From Granulicatella adiacens (GTDB lineage: Bacteria > Bacillota > Bacilli > Lactobacillales > Aerococcaceae), in the NCBI GenBank assembly GCA_018364485.1, contig JAGZLX010000071.1, positions 1 to 7,897 on the forward strand: a stretch of DNA of 7,897 nt, given 5' to 3'. The notes under the pieces were generated by a model. It did not search any database, was not told where the DNA came from, and saw nothing but the letters and a program-made list of their open reading frames with translations. Below are positions 1 to 5,903 of the stretch, piece after piece (position 1 is the stretch's first letter; each line of letters opens with the position of its first letter). The position numbers and the translations under genes are program-made.

Positions 1-1071
1 ATTGACCTTCTAACAACTTTTGGAGAATTCATTCTTTCTGGAGTTTCTCGTGTTCTTACGTTCTGCCAGCAGTTGTCCTTTACAAAATTCACACTGGGGA
101 TTTGGGACAAATGGGAAGTAGTTCTCTTTCTTACTGTCCTTATTGTCGTTGGGATTTTATTCGAACGAAAAAAGATGACGATGAAAAAAGGCGTCCTTGG
201 GGGACTAGCCATACTAGTGCTATTGATGGAAGTGCCGTATCACTGGGGGACAGAACTCGTGATGGTGGACGTTGGGCAAGGGGACGCCATCCTTTTACTA
301 GCTCCAGGATGGAATCAGGCGACACTGATCGATACGGGTGGACTCTCGGATTTTAAACAGAAAGAGGCGTGGCGACACAGAAAGAAAAAAGACCAAGGAA
401 TTACGACGGTTGTTCCAGCCTTGCAAGCAGAGGGACTCTCGGAGCTCTCGCAGGTGATGCTCTCACACGGGGACGAAGATCATGTCGGAAACTTAAAAAC
501 GATCGCCAAGCACCTTGCTATCCGACAACTCATTATCGGAAAGGGCATGGAGAAGATTCCCTTGATGCAGGAGATGAAAAAGATGTATCCAAAGATTCAG
601 TGGCGGTTGGTACTAGCAGGAGACGAGTGGAAATGGAATGAGACGAAATGGAAGGTGCTATGGCCAAAAGGTTTGTCTCATGCAGAGAACGAAGACTCGA
701 TACTGGCACTCGTAACTGTGATGAAGCAGACGATTCTCCTCACAGGAGACGCCTCAGAGAAGGTGGAAGAGGCTGTCGTTAAAGACAATCCACACTTGCA
801 GTTCTCTATTCTTAAAGCGGGGCATCATGGGAGCAGGACGTCGAGTGGCGAGGCGCTTCTTACACTTGTTCAGCCAAGACTGGCGTTCATATCGTGTGGG
901 AAGCACAATCACTATGGGCATCCGAGTCCAGAGACTTTGGCGCGCTTGAAAGCTACTGGTGCTATCATTTTCCGGACGGACCAAGACGGGCAAATTCGGC
1001 TTCGATTCACCACAGAAAAACTGGAAGTCACGACCACGCTTACGAAACGGAAAAAAGAATTGAAACAATAG
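1..1071 (+). CDS. comEC: ComEC/Rec2 competence protein, C-terminal part (5' end outside window)
   Basis: The frame is open from base 1, so the gene enters from the left; the TTG at 73 is an internal codon, not a start. About 356 residues are visible out of the roughly 700-800 usual for ComEC. ComEC is the membrane channel that carries single-stranded DNA into the cell during natural transformation. Two hydrophobic segments (about 115-170 and 190-230) are followed by the metallo-beta-lactamase-like domain typical of the ComEC C-terminus. Its signature DVGQGDA is coded near 265-285, an HGDEDH motif (HxDxDH) at 466-483, LLTGDAS near 738-758, and GHHGS near 820-835. The last part contains HNHYGHPS, a conserved ComEC stretch. 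No frameshift or missing motif is visible here, so this part looks functional. holA follows after 47 nt with no clear promoter between them, suggesting co-transcription. Whether the N-terminal half is intact cannot be seen. Confidence 0.95.
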   Translation: MDLLTTFGEFILSGVSRVLTFCQQLSFTKFTLGIWDKWEVVLFLTVLIVVGILFERKKMTMKKGVLGGLAILVLLMEVPYHWGTELVMVDVGQGDAILLLAPGWNQATLIDTGGLSDFKQKEAWRHRKKKDQGITTVVPALQAEGLSELSQVMLSHGDEDHVGNLKTIAKHLAIRQLIIGKGMEKIPLMQEMKKMYPKIQWRLVLAGDEWKWNETKWKVLWPKGLSHAENEDSILALVTVMKQTILLTGDASEKVEEAVVKDNPHLQFSILKAGHHGSRTSSGEALLTLVQPRLAFISCGKHNHYGHPSPETLARLKATGAIIFRTDQDGQIRLRFTTEKLEVTTTLTKRKKELKQ

Positions 1072-1118
1072 ACAAAGACTCGTTTTCAAGATAAACTAAA
1101 ACAACAGGAGGCGAAGAA

Positions 1119-2150
1119 ATGGAATTTGAGAAACAGCTCAATCGAATTAAAAAAGCGCAAGTTAGTCTGGTTTATCTCGTTCAAGGGAAAGAACCATACT
1201 TACAAGAGCTTGCGCGTAAAGTGTTTTTGGACACCATTGTCGCTCCTGAAGATCAAGACTTGAACGTGGGACGATTCAATATGGATGAAGTGTCCGTTCA
1301 AACCGCGGTTCAAGATGCCGAATCTGTGCCATTTTTTGGAGACCGCAGATTAGTCATGATTGATAATCCAACGTTTTTAACAGGGGAGAAGGAGAAAAAA
1401 TCCATCGACCATCAGTTAGACCGACTCCAAGCGTATTTAGAAAATCCGATGGACAGTTCGGTGATGGTTTTCTTTGCGCCGTATGAAAAGTTGGACCAAC
1501 GTAAAAAAATCGTGAAGCAGTTGAAGAAGGTTGCCGTTCTTCTGGATGCGAGCGAACTCTCAGAACGCGATGTGAGACAATACATCAAGGACTATTTACG
1601 TTCGCAACAATATGGCATTCAAGAAGAGGCATTAAACACCTTACTCATCAAGACACAATACTCGCTTACGACTTGTATGAAAGAACTTGATAAATTAATG
1701 GTTGCCGAAATTGGAACGTATTCCATTCGACTCGAAACGGTCGAGGCGTTAGTCGCAAAAACCTTGGAACAAAGCATCTTTGATTTTGGGGAGGCCATCC
1801 TTAACAAAGACAGCAAACGTGCCCTTCAAATTTATCATGACATGCTATTGCAAAAAGAAGACCCAATCAAAATGAACGCGATTCTATTAGGTCAATTCCG
1901 CCTATTGCTTCAAGTGTCGTATTTGAAAAAAGCCGGCTACCAAGAACCCGAAATTCAAAAGACACTCGCGGTGCATCCATATCGCGTCAAACTCGCACTC
2001 AATCAATGCCGTCGCTACGGAACACCTTTACTCGAAGCGGCCTTCCAGCAATTAGTCGAAACCGAGTACGCATTGAAAACCAGTGTCGGCATCAAGGAAA
2101 TGCAATTGGAATGGTTCATCCTCCAATTTTGCGGCCAAAGAACGTTATAA
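1119..2150 (+). CDS. holA: DNA polymerase III subunit delta (clamp loader)
   Basis: This 343-residue protein has the usual length for Gram-positive delta. Delta opens the beta sliding clamp and is part of the clamp-loader complex with delta' and tau/gamma. Family-typical stretches are YLVQGKEPYL near the N-terminus, FFGDRRLVMI about residues 71-80, SVMVFFAPYEKLDQRKK in the core, EQSIFDFGEAILNKD in the middle domain, LLGQFRLLLQ and HPYRVKLA in the collar region, and a C-terminal TEYALKTSVG before the end. The ATG start is supported by AGGAGG at 1106-1111 with 7 nt spacing. It lies 47 nt after comEC, a neighbour pair common in Firmicutes. The usual holA-rpsT neighbourhood is interrupted here by the toxin-antitoxin pair, a small membrane gene and a repeat-like element. 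Essential gene, no anomalies seen. Confidence 0.95.
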   Translation: MEFEKQLNRIKKAQVSLVYLVQGKEPYLQELARKVFLDTIVAPEDQDLNVGRFNMDEVSVQTAVQDAESVPFFGDRRLVMIDNPTFLTGEKEKKSIDHQLDRLQAYLENPMDSSVMVFFAPYEKLDQRKKIVKQLKKVAVLLDASELSERDVRQYIKDYLRSQQYGIQEEALNTLLIKTQYSLTTCMKELDKLMVAEIGTYSIRLETVEALVAKTLEQSIFDFGEAILNKDSKRALQIYHDMLLQKEDPIKMNAILLGQFRLLLQVSYLKKAGYQEPEIQKTLAVHPYRVKLALNQCRRYGTPLLEAAFQQLVETEYALKTSVGIKEMQLEWFILQFCGQRTL

Positions 2151-2163
2151 TTAGTCTGTTTGA

Positions 2164-2195
2164 AACGTCGATATCTTATTAAAGATTTCGGCGTT
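2164..2195 (+). terminator. Imperfect hairpin after holA (weak terminator candidate)
   Basis: AACGTCGATATC (2164-2175) can pair with GATTTCGGCGTT (2184-2195): 12 positions including one G-U pair and one U-U mismatch, with an 8-nt loop. It begins 13 nt after the holA stop. There is no U-tract behind it, only a short GTTTGT, so it may be an inefficient terminator, a 3'-end stabiliser, or incidental. Confidence 0.3.
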
Positions 2196-2218
2196 GAGTC
2201 GTTTGTAAATAATTATCT

Positions 2219-2234
2219 AATTTTAATTAAAATT
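2219..2234. repeat. 16-bp perfect AT-rich palindrome
   Basis: AATTTTAATTAAAATT reads the same on both strands. It lies 4 nt upstream of the -35 box of the toxin-antitoxin promoter, where it could act as an UP-like element or a regulator site. It contains only A and T, so chance occurrence in an AT-rich spacer is possible. Confidence 0.35.
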
Positions 2235-2238
2235 TGAG

Positions 2239-2266
2239 TTGAATTAATAAAAATATGTGGTACAAT
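2239..2266 (+). promoter_or_regulatory. Promoter of the toxin-antitoxin operon
   Basis: TTGAAT (2239-2244), 16 nt, then TACAAT (2261-2266), preceded by TG one base upstream (2258-2259), giving an extended -10. The antitoxin ATG lies 27 nt beyond the -10. Spacing, sequence and position all fit a vegetative sigma factor promoter. Confidence 0.65.
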
Positions 2267-2275
2267 GTATATACA
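2266..2275. promoter_or_regulatory. Candidate autoregulatory operator (TGTATATACA)
   Basis: This perfect 10-bp palindrome overlaps the last base of the -10 box and covers the expected transcription start. Ribbon-helix-helix antitoxins such as RelB typically repress their own operon from short palindromes in this place. Assignment to this antitoxin is inference from position and symmetry. Confidence 0.4.
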
Positions 2276-2292
2276 ATTAAGGAGGGGTTAAA

Positions 2293-2511
2293 ATGAGTAC
2301 AATTTCATTACGTTTAAATAAAGAAGAAGAACGCCTTTTTAAAAATTATGCAGACTTTACCGGAGAAGGATTAACGACCCTATTAAAGAAAGCATTAACT
2401 GAAAAAATTGAAGAAGAATATGATTTACAAGCTGTAAAAGAGTACGAAAGTGCTAAAGCAAATGGAGAAGTTATATTAGTTGACCATGAGGAATTCTGGG
2501 GAGACTTATAA
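2293..2511 (+). CDS. RelB-like antitoxin (ribbon-helix-helix, DUF6290-like)
   Basis: The protein is 72 residues. The N-terminal part, MSTISLRLNKEEERLF to about residue 42, has the strand plus two-helix pattern of ribbon-helix-helix DNA-binding proteins. The acidic C-terminal tail (about 43-72, ending HEEFWGDL) matches the region by which RelB-type antitoxins wrap and neutralise their toxin. The start is set by GGAGGGG at 2281-2287, 5 nt before ATG. Its stop overlaps the toxin start by one base (TAATG), a typical antitoxin-toxin arrangement that couples translation. The expected role is binding the RelE toxin and, alone or in complex, repressing the operon. By my count its GC is about 32%, lower than the flanking housekeeping genes, which fits acquisition by transfer. 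The exact subfamily is uncertain. Confidence 0.85.
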   Translation: MSTISLRLNKEEERLFKNYADFTGEGLTTLLKKALTEKIEEEYDLQAVKEYESAKANGEVILVDHEEFWGDL

Positions 2512-2786
2512 TGAGATACACGCTTTTTTATGATGAACGTCTCAAAAAGAAAATTAAAAAATTAGATAATGGAACCAAAGTGATCTTAAAAAAATGGATT
2601 GAAAAAAATTTGATGGACTGTGAAGAGCCTAGAAGTAAGGGGAAACCTCTGAGTGGAACTTTATCAAAATATTGGAGATATAGAATTGGAAATTATAGAT
2701 TAATTGTAGAAATTGAAGATGACCAATTAAGAATTATTGCGTTTGAATTCGCGCATAGAAGCAGTGTTTACAAATTTATGAAATAG
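2511..2786 (+). CDS. RelE/ParE-superfamily toxin (probable mRNA interferase)
   Basis: The 91-residue basic protein is of the usual RelE length. RelE toxins enter the ribosomal A site and cut mRNA. The C-terminal half carries the family pattern: KGKPLSG (43-49), WRYRIGNYRLI (55-65), a hydrophobic strand pair around 64-79, and HRSSVY (82-87). Candidate catalytic or RNA-contact residues by family analogy are K43, K45, R56, R58, R63, R83 and Y87; an arginine and a tyrosine near the C-terminus are the key RelE residues. It appears intact, so an active toxin is likely. Its start codon overlaps the antitoxin stop (TAATG). It is AT-rich like its partner. A ParE (gyrase poison) activity cannot be excluded by sequence, but the conserved C-terminal R/Y favours RNase activity. 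Confidence 0.85.
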   Translation: MRYTLFYDERLKKKIKKLDNGTKVILKKWIEKNLMDCEEPRSKGKPLSGTLSKYWRYRIGNYRLIVEIEDDQLRIIAFEFAHRSSVYKFMK

Positions 2787-2795
2787 GAGAAAACC

Positions 2796-3071
2796 ATGGA
2801 ATTATTAATCGTCATCATCGCTGTCGTTGTAGTAGCGGTAATTGCTCTGATGTTCCGAACAAAACAAAATGCAGGCGGAGCGGAGGAACAAACACCAACA
2901 ACACAAGAGAGTACACTCGTTGAAGAAGTGTACATTCCAGAAGAATTAGAAGAGTGCATACGCGAATTGAAACGCAATGGCCAACCGATTAACGCCATTC
3001 AAAAATTACGTAATGCAACAGGAATGAGCTTGTCAGAAGCCAAACAATTTGTCGATGACCTCATCGTCTAA
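2796..3071 (+). CDS. Membrane-anchored protein with ribosomal L7/L12 C-terminal-like domain
   Basis: 91 residues. Residues 2-20 are an uninterrupted hydrophobic helix (ELLIVIIAVVVVAVIALMF) followed by R21 and K23, so an N-terminal membrane anchor with the rest in the cytoplasm is likely. A polar, Thr/Gln/Glu-rich linker (about 24-45) leads to a C-terminal domain. There NAIQKLRNATGMSLSEAKQF (66-85) resembles the part of the ribosomal L7/L12 C-terminal fold that contacts translation factors (compare the AIK.LRE.TGL.L.EAK pattern). It is not ribosomal L7/L12, because it lacks the N-terminal dimerisation domain and is tethered. The function is unknown; similar small proteins occur in Firmicutes. 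Its AGGAG (2785-2789) overlaps the toxin stop codon, 6 nt from ATG, so it probably shares the toxin-antitoxin transcript. A strong terminator follows. Confidence 0.8.
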   Translation: MELLIVIIAVVVVAVIALMFRTKQNAGGAEEQTPTTQESTLVEEVYIPEELEECIRELKRNGQPINAIQKLRNATGMSLSEAKQFVDDLIV

Positions 3072-3078
3072 CAATAAC

Positions 3079-3128
3079 AGAGTGCCCGAGCAGGAGACTA
3101 ACCACCTCCCCCGGGCACTCTTTTTTTT
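3079..3128 (+). terminator. Rho-independent terminator after the L7/L12-like gene
   Basis: AGAGTGCCCG (3079-3088) pairs perfectly with CGGGCACTCT (3112-3121) and is followed by a T run (3121-3128). The loop holds a second small pairing, GGAG (3093-3096) with CTCC (3106-3109). It starts 8 nt after the stop codon. Confidence 0.9.
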
Positions 3129-3134
3129 CCCTCC

Positions 3135-3163
3135 GCCTTCGAATTGATCGGGCTTCTTTTTTT
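3135..3163 (+). terminator. Second plus-strand terminator-like hairpin, inverted copy of the rpsT terminator
   Basis: GCC-TT-CG (3135-3141) can pair with CGGGC (3149-3153) around the loop AATTGAT, followed by TTC and seven T. The segment 3141-3165 matches the reverse complement of 3443-3468 almost base for base (same loop, GGGCT and T7-AT; two bases missing and one extra). The stem is weaker than the rpsT copy because of a two-base bulge. Confidence 0.5.
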
Positions 3164-3177
3164 ATCTTTAATAATAT

Positions 3178-3428
3178 ACGCCTTACGGATAGCGCGTTAG
3201 AGTAGAACACAAACGAAGAACTCCCTGGATTTCATCGTAATCATAATCGTGTTCCAGCAAGCAATGTGAATTACTGAGGGTTAGGGATTTATCTCTTACC
3301 CTCAGTTTGAAGCTTGCTAGACTTGAGACTTCGGCTCAAGTCGGTGCAATGATTATGATAACGATGAAAAAATCCAGAGGAGTTCAAAGTATGTGTTCTA
3401 TTTTCTTCATTCATTACCCGTAAGGCGT
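3178..3428. repeat. 251-bp near-palindromic element folding into a three-way junction (MITE-like repeat or structured RNA)
   Basis: The arms are complementary in successive blocks: ACGCCTTACGG (3178-3188) with 3418-3428, 11 of 11; TAGAACACA (3203-3211) with 3392-3400, 9 of 9; GAACTCC (3218-3224) with 3379-3385; CTGGATT (3225-3231) with 3371-3377; and 3232-3248 with 3351-3367, 16 of 17. Inside are two branches. AGCAAGC (3256-3262) pairs with 3312-3318 and carries a hairpin CTGAGGGT (3274-3281) with ACCCTCAG (3298-3305). The other is GACTTGAG (3320-3327) with CTCAAGTC (3335-3342), capped by a C(TTCG)G tetraloop. No credible gene lies in it, and I match it to no known riboswitch, 6S, tmRNA, RNase P or SRP RNA. 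Terminal inverted repeats suggest a MITE-like element, but no clear target-site duplication is seen. The block structure with loops and bulges would also suit a functional RNA. The strand is undetermined. Confidence 0.75.
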
Positions 3429-3444
3429 TCTTATTTTTGAGCAT

Positions 3445-3475
3445 AAAAAAAGAGCCCGAGATCAATTCTCAGGCT
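3445..3475 (-). terminator. Rho-independent terminator of rpsT
   Basis: Read on the minus strand: AGCCTGAG (3475-3468), loop AATTGAT, CTCGGGCT (3460-3453), one C, then seven T (3451-3445). The stem has 8 pairs including one G-U. It begins 5 nt after the rpsT stop codon. Confidence 0.85.
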
Positions 3476-3480
3476 ACATA

Positions 3481-3735
3481 TTATTTGCTTAATTTTGCAG
3501 CAAGACGTGATTTATCACGAGAAGCTTTGTTTTTGTGGATTAATCCTTTAGAAGCAGCTCCGTCGATTGCTTTGTGAGCAGCACGTAATAATTCTTCAGC
3601 ATTTTCAGCACCTTCAGCTACTGCAGCTTCAAATTTTTTGATAGCAGTACGCATAGCAGAAGTTTGAGAGTTGTTTGCTAGTGTTGACTTTTTGTTAGTA
3701 CGAACACGTTTGATTTGTGATGCGATATTTGGCAA
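3481..3735 (-). CDS. rpsT: 30S ribosomal protein S20
   Basis: From the TTG at 3735-3733 the protein has 84 residues, the usual S20 length, and starts with PNIASQIKRVRTN, the conserved S20 N-terminus. Further family features are the basic SAMRTAIKKFEAAV stretch, and GLIHKNKASRDKSRLAAKL at the C-terminus. S20 binds 16S rRNA early in 30S assembly. An upstream in-frame ATG (3762-3760) would add nine residues, but it has no ribosome binding site and would place the real one (GAGGGG, 8 nt before TTG) inside the coding region, so TTG is preferred. E. coli rpsT also starts at UUG, where the weak start takes part in autoregulation. The gene is transcribed divergently from uvrB, from its own promoter, and ends in its own terminator. 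No anomalies in the protein. Confidence 0.95.
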   Translation of the reverse strand: MPNIASQIKRVRTNKKSTLANNSQTSAMRTAIKKFEAAVAEGAENAEELLRAAHKAIDGAASKGLIHKNKASRDKSRLAAKLSK

Positions 3736-3743
3736 TGGGTTCA

Positions 3744-3749
3744 CCCCTC
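3744..3749 (-). promoter_or_regulatory. Ribosome binding site deciding the rpsT start
   Basis: On the minus strand GAGGGG is followed by TGAACCCA and then TTG. The 8-nt spacing is normal for this TTG. No such site precedes the in-frame ATG at 3762. Confidence 0.8.
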
Positions 3750-3770
3750 TTTCATTTAACATGTATAATC

Positions 3771-3780
3771 ACTGATCAGT
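3771..3780. repeat. 10-bp palindrome in the rpsT leader (ACTGATCAGT)
   Basis: This perfect palindrome lies about 15-20 nt inside the rpsT 5' untranslated region predicted from the promoter. It could be a small leader structure or a protein site. There is no further evidence for a function. Confidence 0.3.
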
Positions 3781-3797
3781 TGTTTCCAACACGAACT

Positions 3798-3826
3798 ATT
3801 ATACAAAAGTCCTACTTGAATTGCAA
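3798..3826 (-). promoter_or_regulatory. Promoter of rpsT
   Basis: On the minus strand TTGCAA (3826-3821), 17 nt, then TATAAT (3803-3798): perfect -10, optimal spacing, and four of six -35 bases. The predicted leader is about 55 nt. Strength fits a ribosomal protein gene. Confidence 0.8.
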
Positions 3827-3878
3827 GCATGGTAATATGAACGGGCAGGACGGACAAACGGTAAAACTCCCGTAATGA

Positions 3879-3887
3879 TGGTATACT
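3879..3887 (+). promoter_or_regulatory. Extended -10 promoter of uvrB
   Basis: TGGTATACT: a TG one base upstream of TATACT, 21 nt before the uvrB ATG. No good -35 stands at the usual distance (3859-3864 reads CGGTAA), so it would depend on the extended -10. I see no GAAC-N4-GTTC type LexA/DinR box between the rpsT promoter and uvrB. Confidence 0.5.
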
Positions 3888-3908
3888 AGAAAAGAAAGAG
3901 GTGAAGTC

Positions 3909-5891
3909 ATGGATCAATTTAAATTAGTGGCTCCTTATGCACCAAATGGAGACCAACCTCAAGCCATCAAGGAACTTGTCGATGGCATTAAAAATGGGGT
4001 CAAAGAACAGACCTTACTTGGGGCAACCGGAACAGGGAAGACCTTCACGATTGCCAATGTGATTCAAGAAGTAAACAAACCAACGCTAGTATTAGCGCAT
4101 AATAAAACATTAGCCGGCCAGTTGTACGGAGAGTTGAAAGAATTCTTCCCGGACAATGCGGTCGAATATTTTGTGTCGTATTATGACTACTATCAACCAG
4201 AAGCGTACGTTCCTGCCAGCGATACGTATATCGAGAAGGAATCGAGCGTCAACGATGAGATTGATAAATTACGACACTCGGCCACAAGCGCTCTTCTAGA
4301 ACGTCGCGATGTGATTGTAGTGGCGTCCGTGTCTTCGATGTATGGTTTAGTAAACCCGGAAGATTACCGCGACCATGTATTGTCGCTTCGTGAAGGCATG
4401 GAAATCGAACGTGATGACTTATTGCGTCGATTGGTAGAAATGCAGTTCGAGCGTAACGACTATGATTTCCGCCGTGGAACATTCCGTGTTCGTGGGGACG
4501 TCGTTGAAATCTTCCTACCAGGAAATGATGCGACAGCCTTTCGTATTGAATTCTTCGGAGATGAAATCGAAGCGATTAAAGAAGTTGATGTGTTGACGGG
4601 TGAAATTAAAGCAACCGTGGAACACGTTCCGATCTTCCCAGCAACGCACTTTGTGGCCAATGAAGACCAAATTTCACGGGCCGTGGCTACGATTAAAGAA
4701 GAGCTTGCGGAACGACTAAAAGAATTACGAGACAACCATCAGTTACTTGAAGCACAACGCTTAGAACAACGGACCAACTACGATATCGAAATGCTACTAG
4801 AGATGGGCTACTGTAACGGGATTGAGAACTACTCCCGTCATATGGATGGCCGACGTCCAGGACAACCACCGTATACTTTATTAGACTTCTTCCCGAAAGA
4901 TTCGCTCTTCGTGGTCGATGAGTCGCATATTACGATGTCACAAATTCGTGGAATGTATAACGGGGACCGTGCTCGTAAGGAGCAGTTGATTAAATACGGC
5001 TTCCGCTTACCAAGTGCTTTAGATAACCGTCCATTGCGCTTTGAAGAGTTCGAGGAACGCGTGCCACAAATCATTTATATTTCGGCAACACCGGGGCCTT
5101 ACGAGTTATCGCATACGCCAACAGTTACCGAGCAAATCATTCGCCCAACCGGCCTGCTCGATCCACCAGTGGAAGTTCGTCCAATTAAAGGACAGATTGA
5201 TGACTTGATTAGTGAAATCAACCTACGTGTAGAACGCAATGAGCGTGTCTTTATTACGACATTAACGAAGAAGATGTCCGAGGACTTGACCGACTATTTA
5301 GAAGAAGTGGGCATTAAGGTGAAGTATTTGCATAGTGACATTAAGACATTGGAACGTACGGAAATCATCCGTAACTTACGACTCGGGGAATTCGACGTGT
5401 TGGTCGGAATCAACTTGCTTCGTGAAGGGTTAGACGTGCCAGAAGTGTCCCTTGTGGCAATTCTCGATGCGGATAAGGAAGGTTTCCTTCGTAGTGAACG
5501 TTCTCTTGTTCAAACGATTGGACGTGCGGCGCGTAATGCGAACGGTCGTGTGATTATGTATGCCGATAAGATTACGGATTCGATGCAAAAAGCGATTGAT
5601 GAAACGAATCGTCGTCGTGCCATCCAAGAGGCATACAATAAAGAACATGACATTGTTCCGAAGACTATCGTGAAGAATATCCGTGATTTAATTGCGATTA
5701 CGCACGAGGTCGAAAAAGAAGATGCACCAACGACTGCAAAAGACTTCAAGAAGATGACGAAAGAACAACGCCGAGAAGCGCTCGAGTTACTCGAGTTGGA
5801 TATGCGTGCGGCAGCCAAGGATCTCGATTTCGAGAAGGCAGCCGATTTACGCGACGTGATTCTCGAATTGCGTGCTGAGTATCGCTTATAA
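3909..5891 (+). CDS. uvrB: Excinuclease ABC subunit B
   Basis: 660 residues, the full UvrB length. UvrB is the damage-verifying ATPase of nucleotide excision repair: UvrA loads it on DNA, and it then recruits UvrC. Visible in order: the N-terminal PNGDQPQAI (12-20); Walker A GATGTGKT (38-45); the beta-hairpin region rich in Tyr (SYYDYYQPEAYVP, about 91-103) that clamps one DNA strand; the DESH helicase box (337-340); helicase motif QTIGRAARN (535-543); and a C-terminal UVR motif (about 620-660, EKAADLRDVI) that binds UvrC. The ATG at 3909 is preceded by AGAGGTGA. uvrA is not directly downstream, unlike in many Firmicutes; a YjbR-domain gene follows after 12 nt and appears co-transcribed. Higher GC than the toxin-antitoxin genes. 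No defects seen. Confidence 0.98.
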   Translation: MDQFKLVAPYAPNGDQPQAIKELVDGIKNGVKEQTLLGATGTGKTFTIANVIQEVNKPTLVLAHNKTLAGQLYGELKEFFPDNAVEYFVSYYDYYQPEAYVPASDTYIEKESSVNDEIDKLRHSATSALLERRDVIVVASVSSMYGLVNPEDYRDHVLSLREGMEIERDDLLRRLVEMQFERNDYDFRRGTFRVRGDVVEIFLPGNDATAFRIEFFGDEIEAIKEVDVLTGEIKATVEHVPIFPATHFVANEDQISRAVATIKEELAERLKELRDNHQLLEAQRLEQRTNYDIEMLLEMGYCNGIENYSRHMDGRRPGQPPYTLLDFFPKDSLFVVDESHITMSQIRGMYNGDRARKEQLIKYGFRLPSALDNRPLRFEEFEERVPQIIYISATPGPYELSHTPTVTEQIIRPTGLLDPPVEVRPIKGQIDDLISEINLRVERNERVFITTLTKKMSEDLTDYLEEVGIKVKYLHSDIKTLERTEIIRNLRLGEFDVLVGINLLREGLDVPEVSLVAILDADKEGFLRSERSLVQTIGRAARNANGRVIMYADKITDSMQKAIDETNRRRAIQEAYNKEHDIVPKTIVKNIRDLIAITHEVEKEDAPTTAKDFKKMTKEQRREALELLELDMRAAAKDLDFEKAADLRDVILELRAEYRL

Positions 5892-5903
5892 GAGGTCGCA
5901 CTT

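Noticed and set aside
73..75. TTG as a start codon for the comEC segment
   Set aside because: The frame is open upstream to base 1 and continues hydrophobic ComEC-like sequence; there is no ribosome binding site before it.
1060..1098. Promoter for holA between comEC and holA
   Set aside because: TTGAAA is present but no -10 stands at a normal distance; co-transcription with comEC is simpler.
3289..3414. 41-codon minus-strand reading frame inside the palindromic element
   Set aside because: No ribosome binding site, no family resemblance, and it simply runs across the stem and hairpin sequences.
3170..3436. Target-site duplication flanking the palindromic element
   Set aside because: Flanks read AATAATAT on the left and TCTTATTT on the right; no convincing direct repeat adjoins the 11-bp terminal inverted repeats.
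3129..3480. Known riboswitch, T-box, 6S, SRP or tmRNA in the gap
   Set aside because: None of the conserved motifs (for example the T-box AGGGUGG sequence) is present, and the three-way fold does not match these families as I know them.
3792..3805. LexA/DinR-like box (CGAAC half-site)
   Set aside because: Only one half-site is present; the second half does not match and it lies in the rpsT promoter/start region.
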